The position numbers were made by a program, and so were the translations under genes. Below, piece after piece: positions 1 to 20,139 of a DNA stretch of 64,000 nucleotides. Numbering within the stretch: the first letter of the stretch is position 1; every line of letters begins with the position of its first letter. Below the pieces are notes generated by a model. That model made no database searches. It had not been told where the DNA came from and was given only the letters and a program-made list of their open reading frames with translations. Where the stretch lies: assembly GCF_024139115.2 (NCBI RefSeq), contig NC_085139.1, positions 104,943,935 through 105,007,934 of the forward strand, written 5' to 3'. Source of the stretch: Armigeres subalbatus. Its lineage: Eukaryota > Arthropoda > Insecta > Diptera > Culicidae.

Positions 1-1047
1 CGCGTTGGCACCCTCGCACAGATTGTAGAAGCACGCTCTATTGCTGCTCTTAATGGCCTTGTTAAGGGCCAGTCTCGCAGCTCGAAACACTTCCCGGCGG
101 ACCGCTCTTGCCTCCTCGGTGCGGGCTCGTTGCGTCCTACGTCTGGCCTTGAAGCAGGCTGATCGTAGGGCTGCAATTTCGGCACTTCACCAGTATGCCG
201 GGCGTCTGCCATTTCTTGGCAGGGCTTTCCTCGGCATAGTAGCATCGCACGTGCGTGATAGGACAGCTACCAGCGCATCCCCGCTTAGACTGTCGGTGTT
301 GGCCTCCAGTCCCAGGGCCGCGGTGAAAACTTCGCTGTCGAAGTGATTGGACTTCCACCCACGGACCTGACAGGGATCACCCGCCCTCGTACGCTGCACA
401 CCATAGTTGATCGTGAAGCGAATTGCTAGGTGATTACTATGGGTGTAGCCCTCGTCTACCCTCCAGTCCAGGTCAGAGACCAGACCGGGGCTGACAAACA
501 TTACATCTATCCACGACTCGGCCCTATTCCTACGGAATGTGCTACTGGCTCCGTCATTGACAAGCACTGCGTCGAGTTTTGCAAGTGCCTCGAGTAACGC
601 TTGTCCCCTCTGATTGGTGCAGTGGCTGCCCCATTTCACTGCCCAAGCATTAAAATCTCCCGCTATAACGAACGGGCTCCGACCTACTAGGTCGGACGAT
701 AGCCTGTCGATCATCTGGTTGAACTGTTACATTGGCCACCTTGGTTAGGCGTAGCAGCTACAATAGAACGCCCCATTGATCTTGGCTATCGCGACACCCT
801 CCGCGGAGGAGTGTACAACCTCTTGAACCGGGTACCTTCCCGTTGTGCAGATTGCCACCGACCTAGACCCGTCCGCCACCCAGTTGCCGTTGTCGGCAGG
901 GACGTTGAACGGGTCGGACAGGAGGGCGACATCGGTCCTCGACTCCGAGACCGCCTGCCACAGCAGTTGCTGGGCAGGTGCACAGTGGTTCAGATTCAGC
1001 TGTGTTACTTGCACGGCTTTTTCCGATTGGCTTCTCCGAAAGGACAC
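1..1047 (-). pseudogene. R1-clade ORF2: APE endonuclease and start of linker to RT
   Basis: ORF2 starts at the ATG at 1047. The first block (1047-745) has the endonuclease N-terminus with TQLNLNHC. The second block (714-187) has the catalytic GDFNAWA motif, the SWIDVMF stretch and the SNHLAI motif (the SDH equivalent). Both blocks share one frame, separated by two TAA stops near 720-745. A TGA follows near 185, and an R/A-rich linker runs to the window start in the same frame. In an intact element the enzyme nicks target DNA for target-primed reverse transcription. Here it is inactivated by stops. The RT is outside the window. Confidence 0.75.
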
Positions 1048-2231
1048 GCAGGCCCGCTCATAGCATGGTTCCGGGCATGCTTCTTACTGGCGCAGATAAG
1101 GCACCTAGGTGCCTTGTCGCATTCCTGCGCCTTGTGTCCCTCCTCGCCGCAGCGACGGCACATCTTGCTTCGGTCTGGGCCCTTGCAGTCATAAGACTTG
1201 TGCCCGGACTCAAGGCATCGGTAGCACTTCAGTGGACAGGTGGTGGCTGGAGCACGCTTACTAGGCATACTGACCAGCCGATCTTCAGCTTTTCTTTCTC
1301 AGTGACCTTTTTGGCGTCAGCCACTGGTAGTCTGAGATAGGCTACCTGCGTACCAAAGAACCCCCCTCTTAGACGTACAGAGGACCGCTCAACCTCTGTG
1401 CCGCACTCTTTGACGGCAGAGACGACGTCTTCCGCGGTCGTGATCTCGTCCAGTTGCTTACACTGGAGGGTCACTTCCGCACCCAACGACCTGACCTGAG
1501 CGCCGTCACCCAAGACCTCCTGGGCAAGCTTTTTGTACGCTACACCGCTGGATTGCGCGCCCCGCTTCAGTATCAAGATCATTTCACCGTTCTTGGTACG
1601 TATGACGCTGCGCACATCCTGACCCAGGACCGATAGGTCATCGGCCGCTCGCAGCGATTTGAGGACATCGGTTTTCACCAGCAAGGCCTCGTCTATGTCT
1701 CTCACCTTCTTCGCAGGTCGAGGGGTGTTCTACTTCCGTACCCTACCGACCAGCTGCCAAGGATTTGCTTCCCCTTCGGCTGGTACCACTGGCTGGCTGA
1801 GGCCAGACGTTTGTCTTTTTCTTTTGTCGACGTTTTGCCTTAATGGTAGCGCGTTTGGGTCGCTTCGAGTTTGGCGTTTTCTTGCCCTCAGTGGTCGTAA
1901 TGGCGTAGTCGGTCGCCTCTTTCGCCGCTGTAACACCGCTAGGGGAGGAGAGGACCTTGGTCTGGATACGTTTGGCTACCTTCTCTGCTGCCGCCACACG
2001 CCTGATATAAGCGTCCTGTTCTTGTCTTGCGACTCGAATAGCTTGCTGAAGCACCAACAGGCTCTGTTTAAGCTCTCCACTCTCCACCACCACTGGAGAC
2101 ACTTCGGTACTGTCAGTTGCAGTAACCGTCACTCCACTCTCCCCCTCTCTAATAGGGGACCTCGCTAGACCCCTTTTGGAAAAGGGGTCCACCACCTCCA
2201 TCTCCAAAGAATTTTGTCTTTGAAGACTCAT
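1005..2231 (-). pseudogene. R1-clade ORF1 (gag-like, three CCHC zinc knuckles)
   Basis: This would encode the RNA-binding ORF1 protein of the LINE. The N-terminal part (2231-1743) is Lys/Arg-rich and of low complexity. The middle part (1705-1229) has the RRM-like region typical of this clade. The C-terminal part (1268-1005) has three consecutive knuckles, CYRCLESGHKSYDC, CRRCGEEGHKAQEC and a third starting CLIC. The three parts lie in different frames, with shifts near 1705-1743 and 1230-1268. The end overlaps the ATG of ORF2 (1047) by about 40 nt, the usual R1-clade arrangement. The knuckles make the identification firm; the protein cannot be made intact from this copy. Confidence 0.75.
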
Positions 2232-2984
2232 TGCTATATGGGCCCCCCTTGCGGCTGCCGCCGAATCCTACTGGAGTAGTCACCTTTAGTGATCCCATGG
2301 TTATCCATGCTTGACTTGCGGCAAGCAGGGAGGCCATGCGAGGGTTGACACTTGCGTGTTCAGAGCCAGATCAGCGCAAGTCAGGAAAAGGGCGTCTGAG
2401 CATACTCCCATCCAGTAGGCAAAAACTGGATGGCAGGATTGGGCAGCGTGCTACAAGGCCCGCCACGGTTTTATGGGACGAAAGACAGCCTAGCCATTAG
2501 CCCACTCGCCGTTTCGAGTCGGTATCACCCGGCCCTACTAAGAGAGTAGAATGTCAGACTGCCAGCCCTCGCTTCACAATATTGCAGTATACCATACACA
2601 TAGCCTTGACGTGCCTGCCAGAACCGTAATTGAGACCTTTCTGGCGTCAGCCTCAATGAGCTACCTCGCTCCCTCGTTTGTAGCTCATTTAGCCGACTGG
2701 GCATGTCAACTAGTGTTGACCGACCATCGTTTCCAGTGGGTACCTCGCGGAGGCGAACTACACTGCCCACCATCAAAGCGATCGTGTGCCGCTCAAAGCG
2801 CACAGGAGCCCAGTGAGTGCCAATTGACCTGGAGAGTGGCTGAAGTTTGTCCATAGACCACACATGCTGATGTTGGAGTGTCTTAGCGTAGTATCTGTTG
2901 GCCCAGTCAGTTACCGCTATTGACTCCTCGAGGCAAGGTAGTGGAGTGTTAGAATGACCATCCAAGTGAGTCTCAAATGGTGTG
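2232..2984. other. Non-coding stretch between two LINE copies
   Basis: I see no recognisable gene. 2232-2400 is the likely 5' UTR of the minus-strand R1-clade element. A 184-codon minus frame at 2525-3079 has no family resemblance I know and runs into the plus-strand RT, so I do not call it. Confidence 0.5.
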
Positions 2985-3178
2985 AGTGTCTGGAGGGTCT
3001 TTTCCCGAAACACGACCCGACCACGTGGCCACCAATACCGTACGGCGAAGAAGAAGAAACAAACGCTGAGTATCAACAAGTGTCCAATGAGGAGCTTGCA
3101 GAAGCGGCGAAGCGCCTGCAGGCGAAGAAAGCCCCCGGTCCGAATGGAATACCGAACGTGGCGCTGAAAGCTGCGCTC

Positions 3179-3831
3179 ATTATTATTATTACCAGACTAA
3201 GGCCAGAGTGGCCTTTGCAGTACATAACAGTCTTCTCCATTCAGCTCGGTCCATGGCTGCACTTCGCCAACCACGCAGTCTGCGGAGGATCCGCAAACCG
3301 TCCTCCACCTGATCTATCCACCTTGCCCGCTGTGCACCTCGCCTTCTTGTTCCCGTCAGATCGTCTGCGCCACCGCCACGCAGTCTGCGGAGGGTCCGCA
3401 AATCGTCCTCCACCTGATCGATCCACCTTGCCCGCTGTGCACCTCGTCTTCTTGTTCCCGTCGGATCGTTGTCGAAAACCATTTTCACCGGATTACTGTA
3501 CGACATTCTGGCTGCGTGCCCGGCCCACCGCAGTCTTCCGATTTTCGCGGTGTGAACGATGGATGGTTCTCCCAACAGCCGATGCAACTCGTAGTTCATT
3601 CGCATCCTCCACGTACCGTCCGTCATCTGCATCATCATCATCATCGAAAACTCCCAATGCCCGTTGGTCCTCCACGAGCATCGTCCAGCTCTCGTGTCCG
3701 TAAAGAACTACCGGTCTAATAAGCGCTTTGTAGATAGTCAGTTTGGTACGGCGGCGAATTCTATTCGGAAGCGTTTTGCGGAGTCCAAAGTACCTACGAT
3801 TTCCTGCCATGATGCGTCTCCGAATTTCTCT
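3179..3831 (-). mobile_element. RTE/JAM-like LINE 3' fragment, nested insertion
   Basis: A 5'-truncated LINE tail inserted into the R1-clade RT. Minus-strand frames encode the RT C-terminus (KALIRPVVLYGHESW, near 3720-3770) and the tail motif GRLRWAGHAARM (near 3520-3560). The element ends in (ATT)n at 3179-3190. Near-perfect 9-bp target duplications flank it: gctgcgctc at 3170-3178 and gctgcactc at 3832-3840. A 105-bp in-frame tandem duplication (3272-3376 and 3377-3481) repeats the RRRGAQRARWIDQVED module. A frameshift separates the two frames. The RTE assignment comes from motif style and the microsatellite-like tail. Confidence 0.7.
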
Positions 3832-4274
3832 GCTGCACTCGTGGCATGTCCGGATATGTTCAGAACGGTGCTGCAAAAGTGCCTGGACGAAGGCAACTTC
3901 CCAGAAATGGGGAAGATCCAGAAGCTGGTGTTGCTGCCGAAGCCAGGAAAGTCTCCAGGTAATCACGGCTTCGTACAGACACACTCTGGAAGCTCCTGGA
4001 AAGGATTATCCTCAATAGGCTTGCGAAATGTACGGAGGGTGAGCGTGGACTGTCGAAGATGCATTTGGGGTTCCGCAAAGGAGTATCGACAGTAGATGCA
4101 ATTCGGACAGTGCTCGAGAGCGCTGAGAAGGCGTCCAAACAGAAGCGAAGAGGATATCGATACTGCACAGTGGTAACAATAGACGTAAAAAATGCGTTCA
4201 ATAGTGCCAGCTTCGAAGTCATAGCATCAGCGCTGCATAGAATGCGGGTCCCTGGTTACCTGTGCCATATCCTG

Positions 4275-4464
4275 ATTCAATTATGGCATAGACTTTCTCT
4301 TAGGTTTAAAATAATTAGAATTCACGTCTTCATTCCTTACGTTCACAGAATCTAATGATTTAGTTTTATTCCGTTAATTTCGATTACATTGTTCTAACGA
4401 TTGACCGTGTAACGAGTCATTTCACCGAACGCGTATTATATCGACTGATACGCAGTACGCTACA
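4275..4464 (-). repeat. 3' LTR of the Mag-type element (truncated)
   Basis: 190 bp nearly identical to 9559-9748. On the minus strand it begins TGTAGCGTAC. The last 28 bp present in the other LTR copy (ending ATAACA) are missing here. Confidence 0.85.
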
Positions 4465-4615
4465 GTTCTTCCCTCTCAAGAACCTAGCTATATAACTAAT
4501 TTTAAACTTAAATTCGATTATGGTTGAATAGATTTCTTTTCCAAGCAAAATTCAGAATGCATTAAAATATGTAAATTGTAAAGAATAATCGAACGCACTA
4601 CGTGCATGTTTCTTT

Positions 4616-5566
4616 TTAAAAGTTCAGATCGCGATCATTGTTGTTCATTTTTCGAGCTCGACTCCTGGTCATGATCAGGCTATCACTCTGTTTCTGTCGC
4701 TTCAATTCAGTTGGATTCGGGTCAATAATGGCTGAATCTGGGAACCCCATAAATGGCTCTTCATCGTCCTCGGATCCTGGAAACCCGTGGTATGCGGTTT
4801 CGTCGTATTCAGCACGACTGCGCTTCCTTCGGTTGATTTCTGGGAGTAACATCATCGTGCCTCGAATCGGAGAATGAGCCATCTTCAACTGGTTTCTGTG
4901 GGCCATGATCGTCGTTCTGTGAAGGGAGATTTGAAAGGTATTTTTAGATATTTGTTTAACAAATCTTGCTTCAATCCATCTCTGTGGATCAGTTTTTCTA
5001 AAATTTTTATAATAAATTATATCCCCTACCACTAGTTTTGTAAACGGATCAGGTTTAGAAGGAGATACTGCACAGATGTCTGTTGAACTAGATTTTTCTT
5101 GAAAATGTTTATATTGCTTATTTGGATGAATTAAATCAAGCAATATTTTTGGTTTAAAGGCTAAAACCTTGTGTGATGGTGGTGTTCCATCTTTAGTAGC
5201 GATTTGATTCCGATAGTTAATCAGGAAATAATTTATTTTGTGAGGTAAATCCAAATCTCGCAACTGAGGGTCGAGTAAGTACTTCTTGAAAACATCTTTT
5301 ACCACTCTCACTAGGCGTTCTGCTTGACCGTTGCTGCTTGGGTTATACGGTGGACTTTTCATTACTCTCACTCCATGTTTCTCCAAGAACAAAGAAAATT
5401 CCTTAGAGTTGAAAGGTGGGCCACCGTCCGTAACCATGACATCGGGAAGACCAAACCTACTAAACAAAGTCATTAGCGAATTGATCACTCGTTTAGCGTC
5501 CGTTCCATAAAGCATGACCTCTACTTCCACCCATTTAGAGTAGCTGTCAACGATGCCAAATAACAA
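4616..5566 (-). pseudogene. Integrase core and C-terminus of the Mag-type pol
   Basis: The integrase catalytic core shows VDSYSKW, the second Asp in VTDGGPPFNS, and the glutamate in SNGQAERLVR. A C-terminal basic tail follows. The N-terminal H2C2 zinc domain and the first catalytic Asp are missing, because the RNase H frame fuses directly to the core at about 5560-5575 through an internal deletion. The integrase would be inactive. Confidence 0.8.
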
Positions 5567-6828
5567 TCTTGCTTAGATTCTTTAGCAATCAAGGTAAAAT
5601 CCAAAGGTAACGCTTCTGGAAAATTCAAGCTGTTTATGGTACCTATGTCCAAGCTTTTGGGAATTGCCTGTTCCAGCGGAAATCGCGAACAAAAATCAGC
5701 GTTTCCCATATGTGTTGAGGCTCTATACGCAATTTCAAAATTGTATATTGATAACTCCATAGTGTACCTCTGGAGCCTAGTAACGTACAACGAATTGTTT
5801 CCAGATTTCCCGAAGATTCCAACCAACGGTTTGTGATCGGTGTACACCTTGAACTTTTGACCAAACAGAAATTTGTGAAATTACTTCAAAGTGCACACTA
5901 AAGCCAATGCTTCTAAATGAATAATAGGATATCGTTTTTGTGCTGAGTTTAAGGAAAATGATGTGAAGCATATAGGCCTTTCCAGCCCATTTATATCGTG
6001 GGCTAAAACTCCACCTAATCCATATGAACTGGCATCTGATACAACAACAAGCGGTTTGTTTGGATCGTAAAACTCCAACAAATTTGCATTGAGCAAACTA
6101 TTTTTGCTGAATTGGAAAGCATTCTCGCACTCATCTGTCCATTCAAAAATAGACTCATTAGCTAACAGAGCATATAAACTCCTTAGCTTAGAAGACATGT
6201 TGGGAACGAATTTGTTGTAAAAATTTATTAAACCGAGAAATGCCCTCAGTTCTGCTACGTTTTTCGGTGCTTTCGCTTGACTTATAGTCGTAACTTTTTC
6301 AGGAGATGGAGAGAGTCCCTTGTCAGTTATAAGATGTCCTAAATAAGGTAACTGCGTCACAAAAAACTTACATTTCTTAAAATTTAACTTTATATTAGCC
6401 TGTAAAAGTCTTTTAAGCACCAAATCTAAAATTTGGGCACACTTTTCCAGTGTTTCAGCCGCTATAAGAACATCATCTAGATAACAGTTGACACCTTCTA
6501 GTCCATTTAAGACCTGGTCCATTATTTGTTGGAAGATAGCAGCAGAGCTTGTAGCTCCTTGCGGAAGACGATTATAGGTGAATAACCCTTTCATGGTGTT
6601 GATGACAGTAAATTTTTTTGACCGCTCAGACAGAGGAACTTGCGTATACGCCCCTGTCAAATCTAGGCAACAGAACACCCTACAGCCTGCCAGAGAAGCA
6701 AAAATGTCCTGTGCTAGTGGTAGTGGATATGTATTATGTATTATAGATTTATTGATTGAGACCTTACAGTCTATAACCATTCTTATATCTTGATCTTTTT
6801 TTACAACCACTATCACAGGCGATGCCAA
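5521..6828 (-). pseudogene. Reverse transcriptase and RNase H of the Mag-type pol
   Basis: The RT has the LPQGATSSAAIFQ motif and the catalytic YLDD box (near 6480-6500), then GLINFYNKF and the RNase H start SDASSYGLGGVLA. The same frame continues past a single TAA at 5881-5883 into the rest of RNase H (KVYTDHKPLVGIFG, NADFCSRFP). The TAA is therefore a nonsense mutation and not a domain end. Before the insertion of the MITE at 6845-7141 the frame continued upstream: the residues on both sides of the TATA duplication are contiguous in one reading. Confidence 0.85.
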
Positions 6829-6844
6829 TTCACTAGCCTTTATA

Positions 6845-7141
6845 CTGCCGTTCTACGCATAATTGTCCCATGTTACCTTTGATGAAAAATCTCAAACTCG
6901 AGTCAATTTGTCCCACTGAAAAAATGAAGTTGTTGTTTGATGATAATAGAGACTGAAAACCGTTTGAATAAGTAGTGATTCATTTTATGTCCTGGAAAAG
7001 TTCTGCCAACGCTCATAACATCCCAAAAATATTTGTTAAATTTTAAGATCTAATCGATCCTGAAATTTAGTGGGACAAATTGACTCGAGTTTGGATTTTT
7101 TCATCAAAGGTAACATGGGACAATTATGTGTAGAACGGCAG
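6845..7141. mobile_element. MITE with 72-bp TIRs, TATA target duplication
   Basis: 297 bp. Left arm 6845-6916 and right arm 7069-7141 are near-perfect inverted repeats starting CTGCCGTTCTACGC. TATA flanks both ends (6841-6844, 7142-7145). Removing the element and one TATA restores a continuous RT reading of the host retrotransposon, which fixes both borders. No coding capacity. Confidence 0.9.
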
Positions 7142-7274
7142 TATAGGTGTGATTACCTGCAAATGTTGCAAATGTTGCGCCAGTTTGTCCTTCAAAATAG
7201 GTTGTTCTTTTTTAAGTATCAGTTCCCCCTCATAGCCTACGATAGGTTCAGAAAAATCTTTGTCAAATATTTTT

Positions 7275-7847
7275 TTATACTTTTGCTTTAACGTCGATCA
7301 AATCATCAATACCTTTCTTTTCATTCAAGCTATTCACCACTGCAGCATTAGTAAAATTAGAACGCCACCCAGGGAAGAAACAGTCCAGCCATGACCTTCC
7401 AATCAAGGGAACAAAATTGTTGTTGCATTTTAAAACAACAAGTTTTTGTTGTGCCACTATACTGTTAAGCTCTACTTGCACAGAAATTTCTCCAAGAATC
7501 CTTAACCGAGCATCACCAACAACAATTAGCTGTCTACTAGAGCTACGCATCAAAATATCTTTGAAAAATTTCCTACAATCAGTTTCACTTATAACAGAAA
7601 CCGCAGAGTCAGAATCTATTTCCATTTTCAAAAAACAGTTTTGCACCCTTGTTTTGATCATGCACGGTTCATTTATCTTCTTAATAGCAGAAATCATCAA
7701 GCATTCCATTCCATCTGTTTCATCGCCCGAGCTGTCCTGTCCACCTTGTCTCTTGAAATCATAGCTGGTGTCTTTGTCACCCTTCTCTACATGGTGCACC
7801 GAGTTCCTATTCTTTAAACTGAAACAGTCTCTTCTCAGATGACCTCG
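7275..7847 (-). pseudogene. Protease region of the Mag-type pol
   Basis: The frame continues the zinc knuckle (GHLRRDCFSLKNR) into a retropepsin-like domain. The catalytic triplet position reads D-S-D (IDSDSAVSVI) where active proteases have D-S/T-G, so the enzyme is probably dead. The downstream GRSWLD matches the conserved motif seen after the protease in Mag-lineage elements. The frame runs on toward the RT and is interrupted by the MITE at 6845-7141. Confidence 0.7.
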
Positions 7848-8562
7848 TTTTTTTGCAATAATTACAAATTGCATTAGCATATGCACCACGATTTCTAACT
7901 TCCGCAGGAGACCTACCTCGAAAATTAACTCGTCTGTCGTACCTGTTAGAACCTCTGCCTCTATATGTCTTGTTACGATCATAGTCTCGGCTATATTCTC
8001 CTACCTTTTTTCCTAATCTACTTTTGACTGAATGCACCTCGTCTTTCCTAGACTCGCTAGCCATTGCCTTAGTTTGTCTATTAGCTACCTCACTGCCCAA
8101 CAATTTCTTCTCTATTGCCTCAAGTGTCAGAGTCTCCGACATCAGTAATTCCCGATCCATTAACCCCATTATCAAACGATCCCTTATTGCAGTTTCTTTG
8201 AATTGCTGGAAATTGCAAAGTTCGGCTTGTAGTTTTACCGACAAAATGTAACTTTCAGCCGATTCATCTACTTTTTGGAATCTGTTGTAGAAGTAAAACC
8301 GCTGCATCATATCGGGGTCGACCTTGTCAAACCGTTCCTTCAACTTTTTAATCATGTCCGCATAATTTAATGTCGCTAATTCAACAGTCGGAAACATAAG
8401 CTTCAATTCGTCATACACAATTGGACCGGTAAGAGCAATCAACACTGATTTCTTATTTTCCTCTGTCCAACCATTGAAAGAACTGATATGCTCCAAACGT
8501 TCCACATAGTTTGTAAAAGATGTGCCCTTTACATAATGATCCAAGGTACCGAAGGAAGGCAT
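7807..8562 (-). pseudogene. Gag of the Mag-type element
   Basis: A 251-codon frame from the ATG at 8562. It has a retrotransposon capsid-like region (residues about 10-150) and an Arg/Gly-rich tail leading into CNYC, the first half of a CCHC knuckle. The second half (GHLRRDC) is in the next frame. The switch falls in a run of seven A on the coding strand (7848-7854), so one extra A probably broke gag. A programmed slip at A7 is possible, but it would sit inside the knuckle, which argues for a disabling indel. Confidence 0.75.
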
Positions 8563-8930
8563 TGTCTATAGTATCAATCACTTACTTGATGAACCTTTTA
8601 GCACTGGGATACACGCGGAATAGTAGCTGCAGATATGTTAGATGTTCTCAGACTACTTGTTTACGTTTGTGAGGCACAACCTTCTCACTTTCTCACAGCT
8701 CACCGTAAAACTCACGCAGCATAAAGGTTACTCTCGCGAGCAATAGTAACTCTCTCGAACTGCTTGACCACCTCACAATTGTTCACACACTCACCGCTGG
8801 TCACTAGATGATATTTTAGCTTCCCGTTGTGAGTGGGCTGGGAAGGCGGTAACTGCTAGTTCTCAATGATAATGAAACGAGACAATGGTTCGACCGAGCA
8901 ATGCAAAATGAGCGGTGAAATGCAGATCTG

Positions 8931-9323
8931 CAGGGTTGGGAAAAATCAAATTTTCGAAAAATCGAGAATGATCAAACTCACCCGCGATTTTACTTTTAAA
9001 TTATCAAGTGATTAAAACTCGCCAGCGATTAAAAATCGTTTGAAAATCGTATCTTGATTTGAAGCATTTACCGTTACATTTTGAACTCTTTTTCCTCACT
9101 AGCATGAAGCTATAACGCCAAATAGAAGATATAACGGGACTGTTAACAATTAGCTATTATTAGTGAAAATTAATGATTGAATGAAAATTCTGTGTTTATT
9201 ATCGTTTGAGTACAAAATTTGAGAAGTTGTCGCCGGTGACAACTCGCCTACTGTTTTCACGTGAGAAGTTTTCACATGAAAATTGCAATCATGATCGTCT
9301 GATAATGATTAAGCACAACACTG
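8931..9323. mobile_element. hAT-like MITE, 8-bp target duplication
   Basis: 393 bp in the leader of the Mag-type element. It is flanked by perfect 8-bp cagatctg duplications (8923-8930, 9324-9331). The ends are imperfect inverted repeats, CAGGGTTGGG and CAGTGTTGTG. The CAG start and 8-bp duplication are hAT features. Non-coding. Confidence 0.75.
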
Positions 9324-9517
9324 CAGATCTGTATCAACAGCTGCTGATTTGATCCAGGTTTATAACCCTTCAAATAAAAACGTAAGCACACTGTCTCTGC
9401 ACAAGTTTTGTCTAGCTTACCTCCCTACAAAAACTCTGCTAAACACTTATACAGCTCACTCTGGAATTTCCTTGCTACAGGGATTATTCCGTTTGAGATT
9501 CACTATTCACTTATTTT

Positions 9518-9528
9518 CCTCGTCGCCA
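9518..9528 (-). promoter_or_regulatory. Primer binding site
   Basis: The minus-strand sequence TGGCGACGAGG lies 2 nt inside the 5' LTR and would pair with a tRNA 3' end (CCTCGTCGCCA). Which tRNA this is was not checked. Confidence 0.65.
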
Positions 9529-9530
9529 GT

Positions 9531-9748
9531 TGTTATATATTAACTTATAATTATGAGGATTCAATTATGGCATAGACTTTCTCTTAGGTTTAAAATAATT
9601 AGAATTCACGTCTTCATTCCTTACGTTCACAGAATGTAATGATTTAGTTTTATTCCGTTAATTTCGATTACATTGTTCTAACGATTGACCGTGTAACGAG
9701 TCATTTCACCGAACGCGTATTATATCGACTGATACGCAGTACGCTACA
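9531..9748 (-). repeat. 5' LTR of the Mag-type element
   Basis: 218 bp with canonical TGT...ACA ends on the minus strand. It matches 4275-4464 over the shared length and is followed after two bases by the primer binding site. Confidence 0.85.
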
Positions 9749-10599
9749 CTGAAGAGCTACTTCAAGAGCAAAGTGTTGGTGTACGACACTAACGAAGGGC
9801 GTAAGTCGATGCGGGTTATAGTGGGCGTTCCTCAAGGCTCCATTCTCGGTCCAACTCTTTAGAACGGGATGTACTATGGAGTCTTGAGTCTGCGGTTGCC
9901 TAGAAAAGTTAAAATCGTGGGTTTTGCGGACGACGACGTATCACTAACGGTGATGTGCGAGACACTTTAAGAAGTAGAGGTATTGGCGACGGAGGCGATA
10001 GCAATGATCGAGAGCTGGATGAACGGAGTGAAGCTGCAAATAGCTCACCATAAGACGGAGGTGCTATTAGTCAGCAACTGTAAGGCGATTCAGCGGATGG
10101 AGATCGTCGTTGGTGATTATGCGATTGCATCGAAGCGATCACTGAAACATCTGGGAGTGACAACGACCGGGTAAATTTCAACAGCCACGTCGATTACGTC
10201 TGCGAAAAGTCGGCGAAGGCTATGACCGCAATCACAAGGATCATGCCAAACGTTGGCGGCCCAAGAAGTAGCACCAGACGTCTACAAGCTAGTGTCTCGT
10301 CATCAATACTGCGGTATGGAGTCCCTGCTTGGGGTAATGCGCTGGAAACCAAGCGGAACCGTAGAAGACTACAAAGTGCGTTCCGGCTAATGCCCATACG
10401 AGTCGCGAGCGCCTACAGAATGATATCGTCGGAAGCAGTATGCGTTATCGCCGGGATGGTCCCTATCTGCATCAGCCTGGCGAAAGTTATTGAGTGCTAT
10501 CAGCGGAAAGACACGAGAAGCGTGAGAAAGATAAGGGTACCGGTTACCCTATTGGTACAGCATCCACTATTACCTACATTGGTCGCTGTTACCCCCTGA

Positions 10600-19383
<8,784 letters not shown>

Positions 19384-20139
19384 TTCGTCGTCATGTTCTA
19401 GTCGGCGAGTTTTGTTTGTTAATTTTGCGCGGCACGCGCAATAATAGTAATGGAAATTAATGGTCTTCCGTTGTAGAAATGCGGAATGACCATCCAAAAG
19501 TCAAATTGTACAGTTTTTTGGTTAGTTTTAATAACGAATGTATAGTTTATTTTAGTTTTGTTTTAAAATAGTCATAATTTGCCAGACTTGTGTAATATTC
19601 TTTTTTCGTTTTCTAAACGGGAGGACCAATTCTACACCTGTTTGTCATCTCAATCTATCGAACAAGCCGAATTTACTATTCAGTAGTTCACGTTAAATAT
19701 CCACTACCATTATTAAACTTCTGGATTCCCCTCCTTCTTCTTTAATTTCTACATTCCTACTGGGATTTGACCGTTGGTTCAGCTTGTGTTCTATTAGGAT
19801 TTCCATAGTTATCAATTAAAAGCTTTATGTCCAAGCGAAAAGATGATTATTGTTGAATCTTGACAACAGTATTGACATCAGGCATTTTACGCATTTGCCA
19901 AAAACTCAGATCGCTCCAGCGTTTCAAATCAATTCTGAGCGATTTATTGTTTACATCGGCAAAGGTATACATTGTTCCGTGCGATTACCGTCGTTTCACT
20001 ATTTAAAAAAAAGAGAACAAAAGAAAACCTATGATGATTCAACTCAACCATGAGTTTTCAGACGCTGAGTTGGGTGTGATTCAACAGTTCTTGAGGAATG
20101 TCCAGCTATTCGATCTAACCTTTTGCTGTTGCCAGGTTA
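19384..20139 (+). other. RhoGAP93B 3' UTR and downstream non-coding
   Basis: Follows the stop codon. ATTAAA at 19712-19717 is a possible polyadenylation signal, and further AATAAA motifs at about 21999 and 22028 would give a longer UTR. 19730-19850 resembles a degenerate SINE body. No gene seen. Confidence 0.5.

Larger units (their letters stand above)
1..2231 (-). mobile_element. R1-clade non-LTR retrotransposon, cut by window edge
   Basis: An antisense LINE with ORF1 (zinc-knuckle gag-like) followed by an overlapping ORF2 that starts with an APE-type endonuclease. The order, the three CCHC knuckles in ORF1 and the QLNLNHC start of ORF2 are those of R1-clade elements. Mosquito members include Waldo- and RT-type families as well as rDNA-specific R1. 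The window ends just after the endonuclease, so the RT domain would lie before position 1. Frames carry stops and shifts, so this copy is dead. The exact family and 5' end were not determined; 2232-2400 may be its 5' UTR. Confidence 0.8.
4275..9748 (-). mobile_element. Mag-type Ty3/gypsy LTR retrotransposon, defective
   Basis: LTR-bounded element with the order gag, protease, RT/RNase H, integrase on the minus strand, inserted in the R1-clade RT. The host reading resumes at 9749 directly after the codon ending at 4273, sharing only the short duplication ctg. A PBS candidate (9518-9528) and a polypurine tract (4465-4478) are present. It is defective: there is a frameshift inside the gag zinc knuckle, a stop in RNase H, a deletion that removed the integrase zinc domain, and two MITE insertions (6845-7141, 8931-9323). 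The single CCHC knuckle, the GRSWLD motif after protease and the TGGCGACGAGG primer site suggest the Mag lineage. Confidence 0.85.
2985..10599 (+). pseudogene. R1-clade ORF2 reverse transcriptase, split by two insertions
   Basis: A decayed RT of the R1 clade in three pieces. Piece one (2985-3178) has the N-terminal RT motif KKAPGPNGIPN. Piece two (3841-4273) has the LLPKPGK motif, then after a frameshift GFRKGVSTVDAI and the catalytic TIDVKNAFNSA block. Piece three (9749-10599) has GVPQGSILGPTL, a TAG stop, and GFADDD, where the catalytic FADD carries one extra Asp codon. A further stop follows, then the C-terminal thumb region (10222-10599). The pieces join in register across a 653-bp RTE-like insertion and a 5.5 kb Ty3/gypsy insertion. 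The 5' half (ORF1 and endonuclease) is missing, as in a 5'-truncated LINE. Confidence 0.75.

Noticed and set aside
2525..3079. 184-codon minus frame
   Set aside because: No recognisable domain, and it overlaps an RT on the other strand.
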